NCBI RefSeq assembly: GCF_902830275.1
Contig: NZ_CADESW010000021.1
Coordinates: 79,491-143,490, forward strand
Direction: 5' to 3'
DNA: 64,000 nucleotides
Source: Burkholderia stagnalis
GTDB lineage: Bacteria; Pseudomonadota; Gammaproteobacteria; Burkholderiales; Burkholderiaceae
Shown: positions 35,580-44,454 of the stretch, piece after piece
Position numbering within the stretch: position 1 is the stretch's first letter
Layout of the letters: the number at the start of each line of letters is the position of its first letter
Position numbers and translations under genes: made by a program
Notes under the pieces: generated by a model
Told to the model about the DNA's origin: nothing
Database searches by the model: none
Seen by the model: the letters and a program-made list of their open reading frames with translations, nothing else

Positions 35580-37622
35580 TCAACCGGGCACGACGCGCGC
35601 CAGCCATTCGCCCACGCTCTCCGCCACGTGCTCGCGCTCGGGACTGTCGTGCCACACGCGGATCACCTGCCCGATCCGGCCGCCCTCGTCCGGGTCGAGA
35701 TCGATGCACAGATGATCGCCGCTGCCGTTGTGCGTGAGCGGTATCCATTTCAGGTTGTACCAGTCGCCGCGAATGCCCGGCTCCGGCTCGCCCTCACAGT
35801 CCGCCAAATCGCCGCGCGCAACCAGTTCGTGCCAGATGGACCACTGCGCGAGGATCTGCCGAGCGGACAGCAGCGTCTCGCCCGCAAACGGTTCGGTACG
35901 CCCGGCTTCCTGTCCGTCGTGCAACCGCAAGCTCTCGCGCCACGCCTCCGGCAACGCCACGCCCAGCCCCGCCTCGAGCGCGCGCAAATCCTCGTCGCTC
36001 GCCGGACCGCGGAACGGCTCCGGCGCATCGGCCGGCAGCGTGCGCCTCCATGCGTCTAGACGCGACCAGGCTGCCGCGATCGTGTCGTGCGGAGATGGTG
36101 CGGCGGCGCCTGGCGCATCCGCTCGCGTTGCATCAGAGGCGGCCGTGTGCGATGCGTCCACCGCTGAAGATCGAACCGCTTGCGTGTCCTCCACCGCGGC
36201 GCGCGCAGCCCGCACCGGCCGGCGCGACTGGTCGAGCCGCATGAACAGTACCGGCGAGCCCGCTGCCAGCGGCGTCGCGCCCGACTCGATCGCGACGAGC
36301 GCATCGGCTCCGGCGAGGGCGCCGAACGCATCGGCCCGCTCGCCCGCTTGCGGCGTCACGACCGGCTCGCCCGTCGCACCCGCCGCAAGCGTCGCCCAGC
36401 GGAGATCATTCAGCATCGGATCACGCGATGTCGGCGCGCCAAGTACACCCATCTCCCAGTACGGCCCCGGCACGTCGACAAATTCCAGCAGATCGATCAG
36501 CCGACGCAGGATCGTGTGCGCGAGGATCGCGACGTCGCCGGGATAGCCCGGCAGATTGACGAGCGTCGCCTGGTCGAAATAGGTGACGACGCGCGACCCG
36601 CGCGGCCGGCCCGCTGCATCGGTCAATTCGAACGTCCGGCGCTGCGCCGGCGAACGGTCCTCGCTGCGGCCGAAATTGAAGCGCGCGCCATGCACCTGCG
36701 GCAGCGTCACGCGCGCCTCGCCGACCGGAAACACCGGCAACCGGTTCAGCGCGGCATCCTGGTGCGGCGCCTCCGCCAGCACCCCGGTGCCGACCAGCAG
36801 GTCGTAGCGCTGCACGAGCTCGGCAAGCTGGCGGCGAAACGCCAGCTCGGCATCGCGGGACTCCAGCGGCGGCAAGGTCATGTCGGGCGGCGCGACGTAT
36901 TCGAGCGACGCGTCGTAGCCCCACTGCTTCAGGAGCGCGCACAGATAGGGGCCGTTCGCGTCGGGACGCTGCCACGGCTGCCGCTCGCCGGCTGGCGGCA
37001 CGAGGTCGTAGCTCGCGACGACCACGCACACGCGCGGCCGCCGGCTGACCTCGACGGTACGCACGCCTGCGGCGATCAGCAGCGCCTGCTGCTCCGCGCC
37101 AATGCGCTGCCCCTTGTCGAGCAGCAGCGCATCACATGCGTAATCCGCGCCACGCGCGATCACACCCTCCCCTTCGACCGGCGGCGCGTCAAGGTCGAGG
37201 CGCGCATGCTGCTGCCCGTCGGGCGCGCGATTGCGCGAGCGCGGCACCACGGTGTCCGCATGCGCCGGCAACGGCGCGAGCGCGGGCAGCCATTCGGCAT
37301 CGCCCGCCGACAGCGTGCGCGCCGCCGGATCGCCGCCGCGATGAATCAGGACCGGATATTGCAGGCGCACATTCAGTGTCGCCGGCCGCGCGGGCGATGC
37401 GTGTGCAGCGTCACCCGCGCGCAGCGCATAGCCTTCGATCGCCGCGAGCGCAAGCCGCGGCAGCGCGTCGGGCGCGGTCACGGCCTGCGCGAGCACGCGT
37501 CCGCATGCGTGCTCGACCGGCACGGTCTCGACGCGCATGCCGCCCGGCACGGCGTCGGCGCAACGGCGATAGGCGTCGGCCAGCCATGCCGGCATCGGTA
37601 AAAGGTCGTTCGTCATCGTCAT
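35580..37622 (-). CDS. Degenerate MoeA-like protein fused to a C-terminal SUKH (SMI1/KNR4) domain
   Basis: A 680-residue protein. Residues ~10-460 follow the domain order of molybdopterin molybdenumtransferase MoeA (VEHACGRVLAQAVTAPDALP; GQRIGAEQQALLIAAGVRTV; PDANGPYLCALLKQWGYD; VNLPGYPGDV). The signatures are lost: the usual D-N-S-A-M-D-G-Y-A reads ALAAIEGYA, and T-S-G-G-V-S-V-G reads VGTGVLAEA. A low-complexity linker (~470-510) leads to residues ~515-680, which match a SUKH-1 domain (SDEDLRALEAGLGVALPEAW; WYNLKWIPLTHNGSGDHLCI; DLDPDEGGRIGQVIRVWHD; SVGEWLARVV). SUKH proteins are the largest immunity superfamily for bacterial nuclease toxins. The gene lies 78 bp downstream of the secreted nuclease gene, same strand. 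Confidence 0.85.
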   Translation of the reverse strand: MTMTNDLLPMPAWLADAYRRCADAVPGGMRVETVPVEHACGRVLAQAVTAPDALPRLALAAIEGYALRAGDAAHASPARPATLNVRLQYPVLIHRGGDPAARTLSAGDAEWLPALAPLPAHADTVVPRSRNRAPDGQQHARLDLDAPPVEGEGVIARGADYACDALLLDKGQRIGAEQQALLIAAGVRTVEVSRRPRVCVVVASYDLVPPAGERQPWQRPDANGPYLCALLKQWGYDASLEYVAPPDMTLPPLESRDAELAFRRQLAELVQRYDLLVGTGVLAEAPHQDAALNRLPVFPVGEARVTLPQVHGARFNFGRSEDRSPAQRRTFELTDAAGRPRGSRVVTYFDQATLVNLPGYPGDVAILAHTILRRLIDLLEFVDVPGPYWEMGVLGAPTSRDPMLNDLRWATLAAGATGEPVVTPQAGERADAFGALAGADALVAIESGATPLAAGSPVLFMRLDQSRRPVRAARAAVEDTQAVRSSAVDASHTAASDATRADAPGAAAPSPHDTIAAAWSRLDAWRRTLPADAPEPFRGPASDEDLRALEAGLGVALPEAWRESLRLHDGQEAGRTEPFAGETLLSARQILAQWSIWHELVARGDLADCEGEPEPGIRGDWYNLKWIPLTHNGSGDHLCIDLDPDEGGRIGQVIRVWHDSPEREHVAESVGEWLARVVPG

Positions 37623-37700
37623 GTCAATACAGTACGGGCGCGCGCATCGTCGGCAAGCAGCCCGATGATGCGCGCGGTCGGTCAGATGCAGCGTCGCGAA

Positions 37701-38813
37701 TCAGTGCCGCTTCGACGCGGGCGAAGCACCGCCCGGTTCGACGTCGACGTAGAACTCGTCGCCGTCAAGCACGCGCTGCGCGCGGAAAAAATCGCCGAGA
37801 AACGCGCCGGCGCGACGGTTGTCGCTAGGATCGATGCGCCTGACCGAGAACCTTCCGCTCGCCGCGCCCTGATGGGTTGCCGCGAACGGATACTCATCGC
37901 AATCGCAACCGCTCGGCGTTTCGTTGGAATCGCCGGTGAACGTGCATTGTCCGGTGACCTGGCCGTACTTCGCAATGCACTGTTCCTTGGACGTAGTGCG
38001 ATTGCTGGCGCGCAGCGTTGCGTCGCGGGTGCGCGTGAGCGCCCGCGAGTCCGATCCCGGCAGGATCGTACCGTCGTCACGCGGCACGAAGTTGCCCGGC
38101 AGCCCTTGCGCCTGCGCCTCCTTGATGTGCTTCGCGGATTCGTCGACATCCGGGTTGTCGGTCTTGACCGAGCGCATCACCGCCGGCGCCTTCGAGTAGA
38201 CGCATCCCTGCGTGCCGGATTTCGCGAAGTCGACGTCACAGCGCAAATCGGGCACGTAGCTCATGCCCGAATGCGAGGTCAAGCTCGAACCATTCTCGAA
38301 CGAGTCGCCGGTCTTCACGATCCGGTACTCCACATACGGGCGCACATACAGCGGATTGCCCTCTTTCATGTTCGGCGTGATGGTGACGATCGTTTCGTTG
38401 GAGAGGCCACCCGGCATGAGGCCTACGCCGGCGCTCGGCGACACGGTGCACTGCGACCCGCACTCGATAACCGGCTTGATCTGCAGCCCGCCGCCATTGC
38501 CGGACAGGGTCGTCGTGCGGAACCGGAACCGGATCTGCCACGACAGCTGGTTGAGCGGATTGTCCGAATAGGTGTAGGCCTCGATGCGGACCCTGCCGGT
38601 TTCGCTGTTGTCGTCTCCAATCAGCACCCGGTCGAAGGCCTCTGACTTCTGGCAATGCGAACCGCGACTGAGCAGGGAGTTTTCGCTCGTGTCCTGGAAT
38701 ACGGACGTGCAAATGGGCGACACGTCGGGCGCGCCCCCCGCTTGCGCCGGAGACATGAATAATGGCCAGCATGCACTGACGATTATCAAGCTCTTTCCTA
38801 TTACCCCTTTCAT
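37701..38813 (-). CDS. Exported protein with C-terminal NucA/NucB-type DNase domain
   Basis: A 370-residue protein with a Sec signal peptide (MKGVIGKSLIIVSACWPLFM, cleavage after PAQA) and a strong GGAGAAGG ribosome binding site. The middle (residues ~30-250) is a beta-rich domain with several cysteines that I do not recognise. The last ~90 residues match the NucA/NucB deoxyribonuclease family: TSKEQCIAKYGQVTGQC, CDCDEYPFAATHQGA with the catalytic D-E-Y-P-F core, then SDNRRAGAFLGDFFRAQRVL and GDEFYVDV. It should degrade DNA outside the cytoplasm or after delivery. Context suggests a toxin: a SUKH-containing gene follows it and a vgrG module is divergent from it. Confidence 0.85.
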   Translation of the reverse strand: MKGVIGKSLIIVSACWPLFMSPAQAGGAPDVSPICTSVFQDTSENSLLSRGSHCQKSEAFDRVLIGDDNSETGRVRIEAYTYSDNPLNQLSWQIRFRFRTTTLSGNGGGLQIKPVIECGSQCTVSPSAGVGLMPGGLSNETIVTITPNMKEGNPLYVRPYVEYRIVKTGDSFENGSSLTSHSGMSYVPDLRCDVDFAKSGTQGCVYSKAPAVMRSVKTDNPDVDESAKHIKEAQAQGLPGNFVPRDDGTILPGSDSRALTRTRDATLRASNRTTSKEQCIAKYGQVTGQCTFTGDSNETPSGCDCDEYPFAATHQGAASGRFSVRRIDPSDNRRAGAFLGDFFRAQRVLDGDEFYVDVEPGGASPASKRH

Positions 38814-39257
38814 CCACCTTCTCCTTAACTTATTTATCTATTTCCGTTTAAAGGAGAATCGAAATTAGCACCGCGCCCAATGAAAGCAAACCGTCAACAA
38901 TGACAGGAATGTAATAATTTCCAAGTAATCCATATCAATGCCCTATATCGCGGGCCAGGATGGCGTCGTTTCACCATTTCGCTTCAAGAATGGTACGGGT
39001 GACAAAAATGACGAGGGTCGCGTCGGGCCGAATGCGTATCACGCATCATTCTTTCACGAATACTGCAGTTAATGCACCAATCTAGGCGATTCTTTCTCTG
39101 TACGTTGCCCCAAGCATCAATCATTGTTAAATGCGAGGGCTTAGATACCTCCCCGTGCTGTTTTGGATAGAATCGCGCGAGCGACTCTGCGTCGCAATGG
39201 CTGACCGTCGCCGGTTTTGCTTCCTTGGCGGTCGAACCTGAGAGAGAAGGAAAACAA
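38814..39257. promoter_or_regulatory. AT-rich divergent promoter region between nuclease and vgrG
   Basis: About 440 bp, AT-rich from 38820 to 39130, with no credible gene. It should contain promoters for the nuclease/SUKH pair and for the vgrG module. Composition changes sharply here from the GC-rich left flank. Confidence 0.5.
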
Positions 39258-42158
39258 ATGGCTGTTCCACCCGTCGATCCGACCAGATTGTCTGCGTCCA
39301 CGCTTTACGAATCGATACATCGGGGCTTGATGCAGCATGAGCGCCTGCTCATGTTCCGCTCCCCGTTGGGGCCGCAGACACTGATTCCCGTACGAGCAAA
39401 GGGATGGTCCAGAGTCGGACGGGGCTATCGCTGGGTGGTGGACGTCGTATCGCTGCGTGACGATATCGATAACCTCGAACTGGAGCATCAGCCAGTCACG
39501 CTGTTTATCCAGCAGACATCAACGCCGTTCTCCGATTCCACCTATCGCCCGATTCACGGCTTCGTTCACAAATTCCATACGCTTGGGCAAGACGGAAATC
39601 TGACCGTTTATCAAGTCGAATTCGAGTCGGCGTTGTTCTTCCTTGGCAAGGCTAGCAAGAACGACCAATGGTTCAATAAAAGCGCGCGGGACATTCTCAC
39701 TGAATTGCTCGACGCATATCCACAGCTGACCGGGCGAGTACGCTTCGTGCTGGCGGATGAACCACGCGTGCGACCGTATACGCGCCAAAGCGAAACAGAT
39801 CTGAACTTCTTCCATCGTGTTCTCGAGGATGAAGGATGGTACTTCTATTTCGAGCATGCGCCAGTCCAGTATGACGACGACCCGCGCGTGTCGACGCTCG
39901 TGATAGTGGACCGGCTTTCCGCCTTGCCCGATGCGAAGCCGATCGAATTCTGCAACGGCACAGTGTCCGACGAGGTAGACGGCTTCACGCAATGGGCGGT
40001 GACGCAGACTGCGCAAAGTCTGGCCTATGCAACAACCTCCTTCAACTACAAGAATCCGCAACACAATTATTCCGTGCGTAGTGATCTCGGTGATAGCGCA
40101 ATCACCTACACAACGGAAGAACGACGGCAGCATGTGAAGCACGACGTGCCGTATGCGCCAATGATCGTGCGCGAAGCGTTGTCGTACGCCTATCCGACTT
40201 CGGACGACGGGCAACGGCGCGCATCCACTCGCACCCAGGCGTGGACTGCCGCCGCCCGCCGATACCTCGGTGTGGGAGGTGTACGGTGGTTCGATGCGGG
40301 ATCGCGCTTCACGCTCGAGCATCACACGCGGCATATGACGGTCGATCCGAACCTTCGGGAGTTCATGGTCGTCGAGGTTGAGTGGTTCATTGAGAACAAT
40401 GTGCCGCTGTCCAACCACGCAGCGACCTATCCGCTGAGTTTGCAGAGCACATTGTCCGAGTTGCGCCGAAAGCACGGCAGTCAGTTCAGCTCGCGGGCCA
40501 ATCCCGTCGACGGCATGGGCGGCGTCTACTGGGTCGAAGTGGAAGCGCAGCGGACCAACATCGAGTACCGCAGTCCATTCGAGCACAAGAAGCCGCTGAT
40601 GCATGCCGAGCACGCGCTCGTGAGCGGTCCGGATAACGAGGAAGCATGGGCCGACGAGCGCAATCGTATTTTCGTTACCTATCCATGGGACCTGCGTAGC
40701 GGAACAGAGGCCATGCCGACATCACCGCCGCTGCTTGTGATGCAGGCCGACACTGGATATGGGTATGGTGGCGTTCATGTGCCGCGCAAAGACGAATGGG
40801 TGCTGGTTGACTACTTCCAGGGTGATTGCGATCGGCCGTATGTGCTCGGGCGCCTACCGTCGCAAACGACGCCGCCCCAGTGGCATACCAACGTCCTGCT
40901 ATCGGGTCTCATGTCCAATGGCTTCGGTAAGAGCGGCGCTTACAACGCGTTCGTGCATGACGATTCGACACATCAAGGGGCTACGCGACTGACCACCTTC
41001 ACAGGTAAGGTCGGGAACAGCTACAGCCTATATCATCAAGGTATCCTGATCGACCACGCTGGTAATAGCAACGCTCGCGGCCGATACCTCGGAAAAGGCG
41101 CTTTGCTGCATACCGACGACTATCTCGGCATGCGGGCGAATCGCGGTGCATACATCGGGACGCATCCGAAGGCGCACAACGATGATCAGCTCGACGTCAA
41201 GGAAGCACAAGGCCAATTGAGCGCGGCCGAAAGGATCGTTGAGGCGCTGTCGAACGTCGGTGTTCAGCACCGCGCTGACAGCCTGAAAGACAGCCAGGAT
41301 TCGCTCAAGCAGTTCACGGACGCTACCCTGCAGTCGGAGACGCCAGATGCGGGAGGCGGTCGTACGGCAGGCGGCGGCACTGGCAGCGCGAATGCATTCA
41401 AGAAGGCGATTCTGCTGCTCGCCAGCCCATTCGGCATTGGTACATCGACGCAAGACGCGCTGCACATGACGGCAGACCGTCATATCAACTTGGTCAGCGG
41501 CCTGAACACACACATTGGATCGGCGGGGGCGTTCTTCGTCAATGCAGCCAAGGCAATCGGGATGTTCTCGCAATCTGCGATCAGGTTGTTCACCAAGGGA
41601 CCAGTCGAGATCCAGTCCCATGACGCAAATGTCGAGGTGATCGCCAAAGCAGTTCTTAAGCTACTAGCGCAAGGCGACGTCGAGATCGCGGCAGGTGGAA
41701 AACTGGTGCTCACTGCGGGGGGAGCATCGATCACGCTTGAAGGCGGCAATATCCGCGGGCATGCTCCCGGGACCGTGGAGTTCAAGGGGGCGCAGCATTC
41801 GTTCAGTGGGCCGGTCAGCATGCGCTATTCGATCCCGCCGCTTCCTGTGAGTACGTTGCCGCAAAACCTTACCCACGAATATACGCAGACGTTCGACGTA
41901 TCATCGGTCATCGCAAATCTCGGTGTCGGGGAAGCACTCCAAGCGCAGACATATCGCATTTATCTGCCTGACGGAACGCTGCAGCAACAGGGCGGGCTAC
42001 TCGAGGGGGAAACGGCGACTGTTCACACGCCTACGTCGATGAAAGTGAAGTGTGAGATCGGTGGCGGAGACTGGCACACGATTGAAGATGCTTACGATCA
42101 TGAACAAGAAGACGACGACACGAGCGAACACCCGGTCGATGAGCAACAAGAAACGTGA
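39258..42158 (+). CDS. vgrG: Type VI secretion spike protein VgrG
   Basis: A 966-residue VgrG. The gp27-like base spans residues ~1-400 (LEHQPVTLFIQQTSTPFSDS; IHGFVHKFHTLGQDGNLTVY; RQSETDLNFFHRVLEDEGWY), followed by the gp5-like OB fold (DERNRIFVTYPWDLRSG; PRKDEWVLVDYFQGDCDRPY) and a DUF2345 beta-helix (~713-830; HINLVSGLNTHIGSAGAFFV, TAGGASITLEGGNIRGHAPG). After residue ~845 a ~120-residue tail is added, with an Ig-like segment and an acidic end (DHEQEDDDTSEH), likely the docking region for the effector encoded next. The ATG at 39258 follows AGAGAAGG. It heads a vgrG-effector-immunity module; no T6SS structural genes are in the window. Confidence 0.95.
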   Translation: MAVPPVDPTRLSASTLYESIHRGLMQHERLLMFRSPLGPQTLIPVRAKGWSRVGRGYRWVVDVVSLRDDIDNLELEHQPVTLFIQQTSTPFSDSTYRPIHGFVHKFHTLGQDGNLTVYQVEFESALFFLGKASKNDQWFNKSARDILTELLDAYPQLTGRVRFVLADEPRVRPYTRQSETDLNFFHRVLEDEGWYFYFEHAPVQYDDDPRVSTLVIVDRLSALPDAKPIEFCNGTVSDEVDGFTQWAVTQTAQSLAYATTSFNYKNPQHNYSVRSDLGDSAITYTTEERRQHVKHDVPYAPMIVREALSYAYPTSDDGQRRASTRTQAWTAAARRYLGVGGVRWFDAGSRFTLEHHTRHMTVDPNLREFMVVEVEWFIENNVPLSNHAATYPLSLQSTLSELRRKHGSQFSSRANPVDGMGGVYWVEVEAQRTNIEYRSPFEHKKPLMHAEHALVSGPDNEEAWADERNRIFVTYPWDLRSGTEAMPTSPPLLVMQADTGYGYGGVHVPRKDEWVLVDYFQGDCDRPYVLGRLPSQTTPPQWHTNVLLSGLMSNGFGKSGAYNAFVHDDSTHQGATRLTTFTGKVGNSYSLYHQGILIDHAGNSNARGRYLGKGALLHTDDYLGMRANRGAYIGTHPKAHNDDQLDVKEAQGQLSAAERIVEALSNVGVQHRADSLKDSQDSLKQFTDATLQSETPDAGGGRTAGGGTGSANAFKKAILLLASPFGIGTSTQDALHMTADRHINLVSGLNTHIGSAGAFFVNAAKAIGMFSQSAIRLFTKGPVEIQSHDANVEVIAKAVLKLLAQGDVEIAAGGKLVLTAGGASITLEGGNIRGHAPGTVEFKGAQHSFSGPVSMRYSIPPLPVSTLPQNLTHEYTQTFDVSSVIANLGVGEALQAQTYRIYLPDGTLQQQGGLLEGETATVHTPTSMKVKCEIGGGDWHTIEDAYDHEQEDDDTSEHPVDEQQET

Positions 42159-42202
42159 CCGATTCAACTTCAGACATCAGCGAAATCGATAGGGAAAATT
42201 AA

Positions 42203-43711
42203 GTGTCGAACGCACAACCCACCGCATCCGTGGTAGTGACCGTAGTCTTCCGCGACGTCCTTCGAAAACCCATCGAGGGCCTGTTTGTGCAGCTGAAGGC
42301 CGGCAAAAGCGCGCCACCGGCTCCGGCATGGAAAACCGGCCCGGACCCGGCCGCCGCCCAAGAGGCGCCCCCCGCAAAGAACGATGCGCCAACAGCGACG
42401 CCCGCATCAGGTGCCACGGCTGCTCCACCTGCAGCAGCATCCAGCTCGGCGGCCCCGCCTGCTCAAACGCCATCGGATAGCAAAGCCGAACCGGCCGCTC
42501 CGCCCTCGCCTCCCATTTCGGACAACAAGACCGAATCGACCACCGATAAGGACGGCTTTGCGGTAACGATAACAAATGCGGCTCGCAACCAACCGATCGA
42601 TGTGTTCGTCAAGAATCGTCGTGGGGAGTACACCTGGAAAGCCCAGATTGTCCCGAAGAAGGATATGAGTGCGTTCACCATTGTCAGTCCCGAATATCAT
42701 CTCGAGGCCACCACACAGCTCACTCCCAAGGAGGAGTTCGAGCAGAACCTCAATCTTCCGGTTGTGAAGGAGGGGGAGGTTATGACGATTGAGAGACTGG
42801 CACGGGAATTTGGTCCGTACATCGCGTGGACCCAAAAGGTCACGGAGCAAGGCCGCGTAACGAAAGATACGCCCAAAAAGAAGAAAGAAGTTACCGTTGA
42901 TCCAAAGTCCCACAAGAAGAAAACTACGATTACGATTGAGCACCATTACAAAGTAGTGGATACCGGCAAACCACACACCGTCTCGTTCAGCGTTTTTGGC
43001 TCACGACTGAATTACCCGAGCCCGGAATTCTTTTCTGATACCCAGTATCAGCATATGGCGAGCGAGCTTAACGTAGAAGTTGCTGCTATTAAGGCGCTTG
43101 TTCAGCAGGAGTCCCAAGGCCATCCATTTTTGGATAATGGCCTCCCTCCAATACTTTACGAGCGACGGCACTTCTTTGACCTTTCCGTCAAGAAGCGCGA
43201 GAAAGAAGCCGAGAAAAAAGAGGCAGAGAAGAAGGCAGCAGAAGCGAAGGACGCAAAGTCCACCGGCAAGACCCAAAAGAAGGCACCCCCACACAAAAAG
43301 GGACCACCGGTAAATCCGTATCCAAGCCATCCCGACCTCTGTTGGCCAAACGGGGACGAATATGGCGGCGGCAATCTCCATCAATACGAGAAACTACTTC
43401 GTGCCGCGGAGCTTGACTTTGAAGTAGCTATAATGTCATGCTCCTGGGGAGGATTTCAAATCTTGGGTGAATATTATTCATCCTGCGGATGTACGACACC
43501 TTTTGAGTTTGCCGATCGATTTATGTCTGGAACGGATGGGCAGATGGAAATTTTTATCGCATTCATGAAAAACATGAAGCGTGCGGGCGTTGATGGATTG
43601 AGGGATCACAACTGGGAGCAGGTTGCCACCTCATATAACGGTGGCGGCTGGCGCAAGAAGAATCCTGACTATGCCAACAATCTCAAAAAATTCTATGAAC
43701 AATTCAAGTAA
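42203..43711 (+). CDS. T6SS peptidoglycan-hydrolase effector (N-acetylmuramidase domain)
   Basis: A 502-residue protein starting at GTG 42203 after AGGGAAA. Residues ~8-165 look like an Ig/transthyretin-type domain split by an Ala/Pro-rich linker (~32-100). Residues ~270-500 match the N-acetylmuramidase family (PF11860): YQHMASELNVEVAAIKALVQ, candidate catalytic Glu303 in QQESQG, GLPPILYERRHFF, SCSWGGFQILGEYY and WEQVATSYNGGGWRKKN. The domain is interrupted by a Lys/Glu/Ala-rich insert (~330-375; REKEAEKKEAEKKAAEAK). It should cleave the glycan strand of a target cell's wall after VgrG-dependent delivery. The next gene overlaps its 3' end and encodes the probable immunity protein. Confidence 0.88.
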   Translation: MSNAQPTASVVVTVVFRDVLRKPIEGLFVQLKAGKSAPPAPAWKTGPDPAAAQEAPPAKNDAPTATPASGATAAPPAAASSSAAPPAQTPSDSKAEPAAPPSPPISDNKTESTTDKDGFAVTITNAARNQPIDVFVKNRRGEYTWKAQIVPKKDMSAFTIVSPEYHLEATTQLTPKEEFEQNLNLPVVKEGEVMTIERLAREFGPYIAWTQKVTEQGRVTKDTPKKKKEVTVDPKSHKKKTTITIEHHYKVVDTGKPHTVSFSVFGSRLNYPSPEFFSDTQYQHMASELNVEVAAIKALVQQESQGHPFLDNGLPPILYERRHFFDLSVKKREKEAEKKEAEKKAAEAKDAKSTGKTQKKAPPHKKGPPVNPYPSHPDLCWPNGDEYGGGNLHQYEKLLRAAELDFEVAIMSCSWGGFQILGEYYSSCGCTTPFEFADRFMSGTDGQMEIFIAFMKNMKRAGVDGLRDHNWEQVATSYNGGGWRKKNPDYANNLKKFYEQFK

Positions 43712-44378
43712 ATTTATCGCGTTTTGTCTACTCACCTTTTTTTCGATCCGATTTGCTGCAGCCGGCGAAGCGATTATATTCGACAAGCCAGGCTTGATTG
43801 GATTTCGCGATGGCAAAACCATTTCAGGGCTTTATGATTCACGAAATGCAAAATTTTCGTGCAGTTTCCTATTCATAGAGGACAGCACCAGCTCCAAAAC
43901 CGCGAACGTTGGTGACTATAGCGACACGCCGCTACTTACTTTTGTTCTGGGCGAGGACTCCCCAGAGTTTTCGAATAGAAACAAGACATTCGACATCAAG
44001 GCAGATTTATATCGCCGCGACAATGAATGGACGATACAGACCAAGTCCGCTCAGGCCGGGTGCGAAAATGCAACGGGAACATTCATCTTTGACCTCAAAG
44101 ACTTTCGAGCAGTAACCTACTATGTGACCGAGGAAGTACCAGCCATCGGCATCCGCATCGTAAAGAGCAAAGCGCCCCTCTTCGTTAATCATGACGGGAA
44201 TTTTGTTGCCAAAAAATCGTATCTTGTAGATGGAGACGGTGTAGTCGTGCTGAAAACTCAAGGCGATTTTTCGTATGTTCGTTACGTCGGTACTGGGCCG
44301 AAGTTCGAGGGGCGCGTGACCTTTGGCTGGGTACATACAAGGGATTTGGTTGACCCGTTTCCTCGGGCGACAAAATAA
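43695..44378 (+). CDS. Exported protein, probable immunity to the adjacent muramidase effector
   Basis: A 227-residue protein overlapping the effector gene by 17 bp. A Sec signal peptide (MNNSSKFIAFCLLTFFSIRF, cleavage after AAA) places it in the periplasm, where a muramidase would act. The first ~130 mature residues form a beta-rich domain with two cysteines (KFSCSFLF; AGCENATG); the end resembles a bacterial SH3-like fold (KSYLVDGDGVVVLKTQGDFS, GWVHTRDLVD). I do not recognise a named immunity family. Position, overlap and export make immunity the best inference. The gene is clearly AT-richer than the chromosomal flanks. Confidence 0.75.
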   Translation: MNNSSKFIAFCLLTFFSIRFAAAGEAIIFDKPGLIGFRDGKTISGLYDSRNAKFSCSFLFIEDSTSSKTANVGDYSDTPLLTFVLGEDSPEFSNRNKTFDIKADLYRRDNEWTIQTKSAQAGCENATGTFIFDLKDFRAVTYYVTEEVPAIGIRIVKSKAPLFVNHDGNFVAKKSYLVDGDGVVVLKTQGDFSYVRYVGTGPKFEGRVTFGWVHTRDLVDPFPRATK

Positions 44379-44454
44379 GAACAGTAGCGCTCTGGATCGC
44401 GATCCGAAGGCTCGCATGTGAAACGGCGACGCGCGGTGTAGGTCGTTTCACGCG

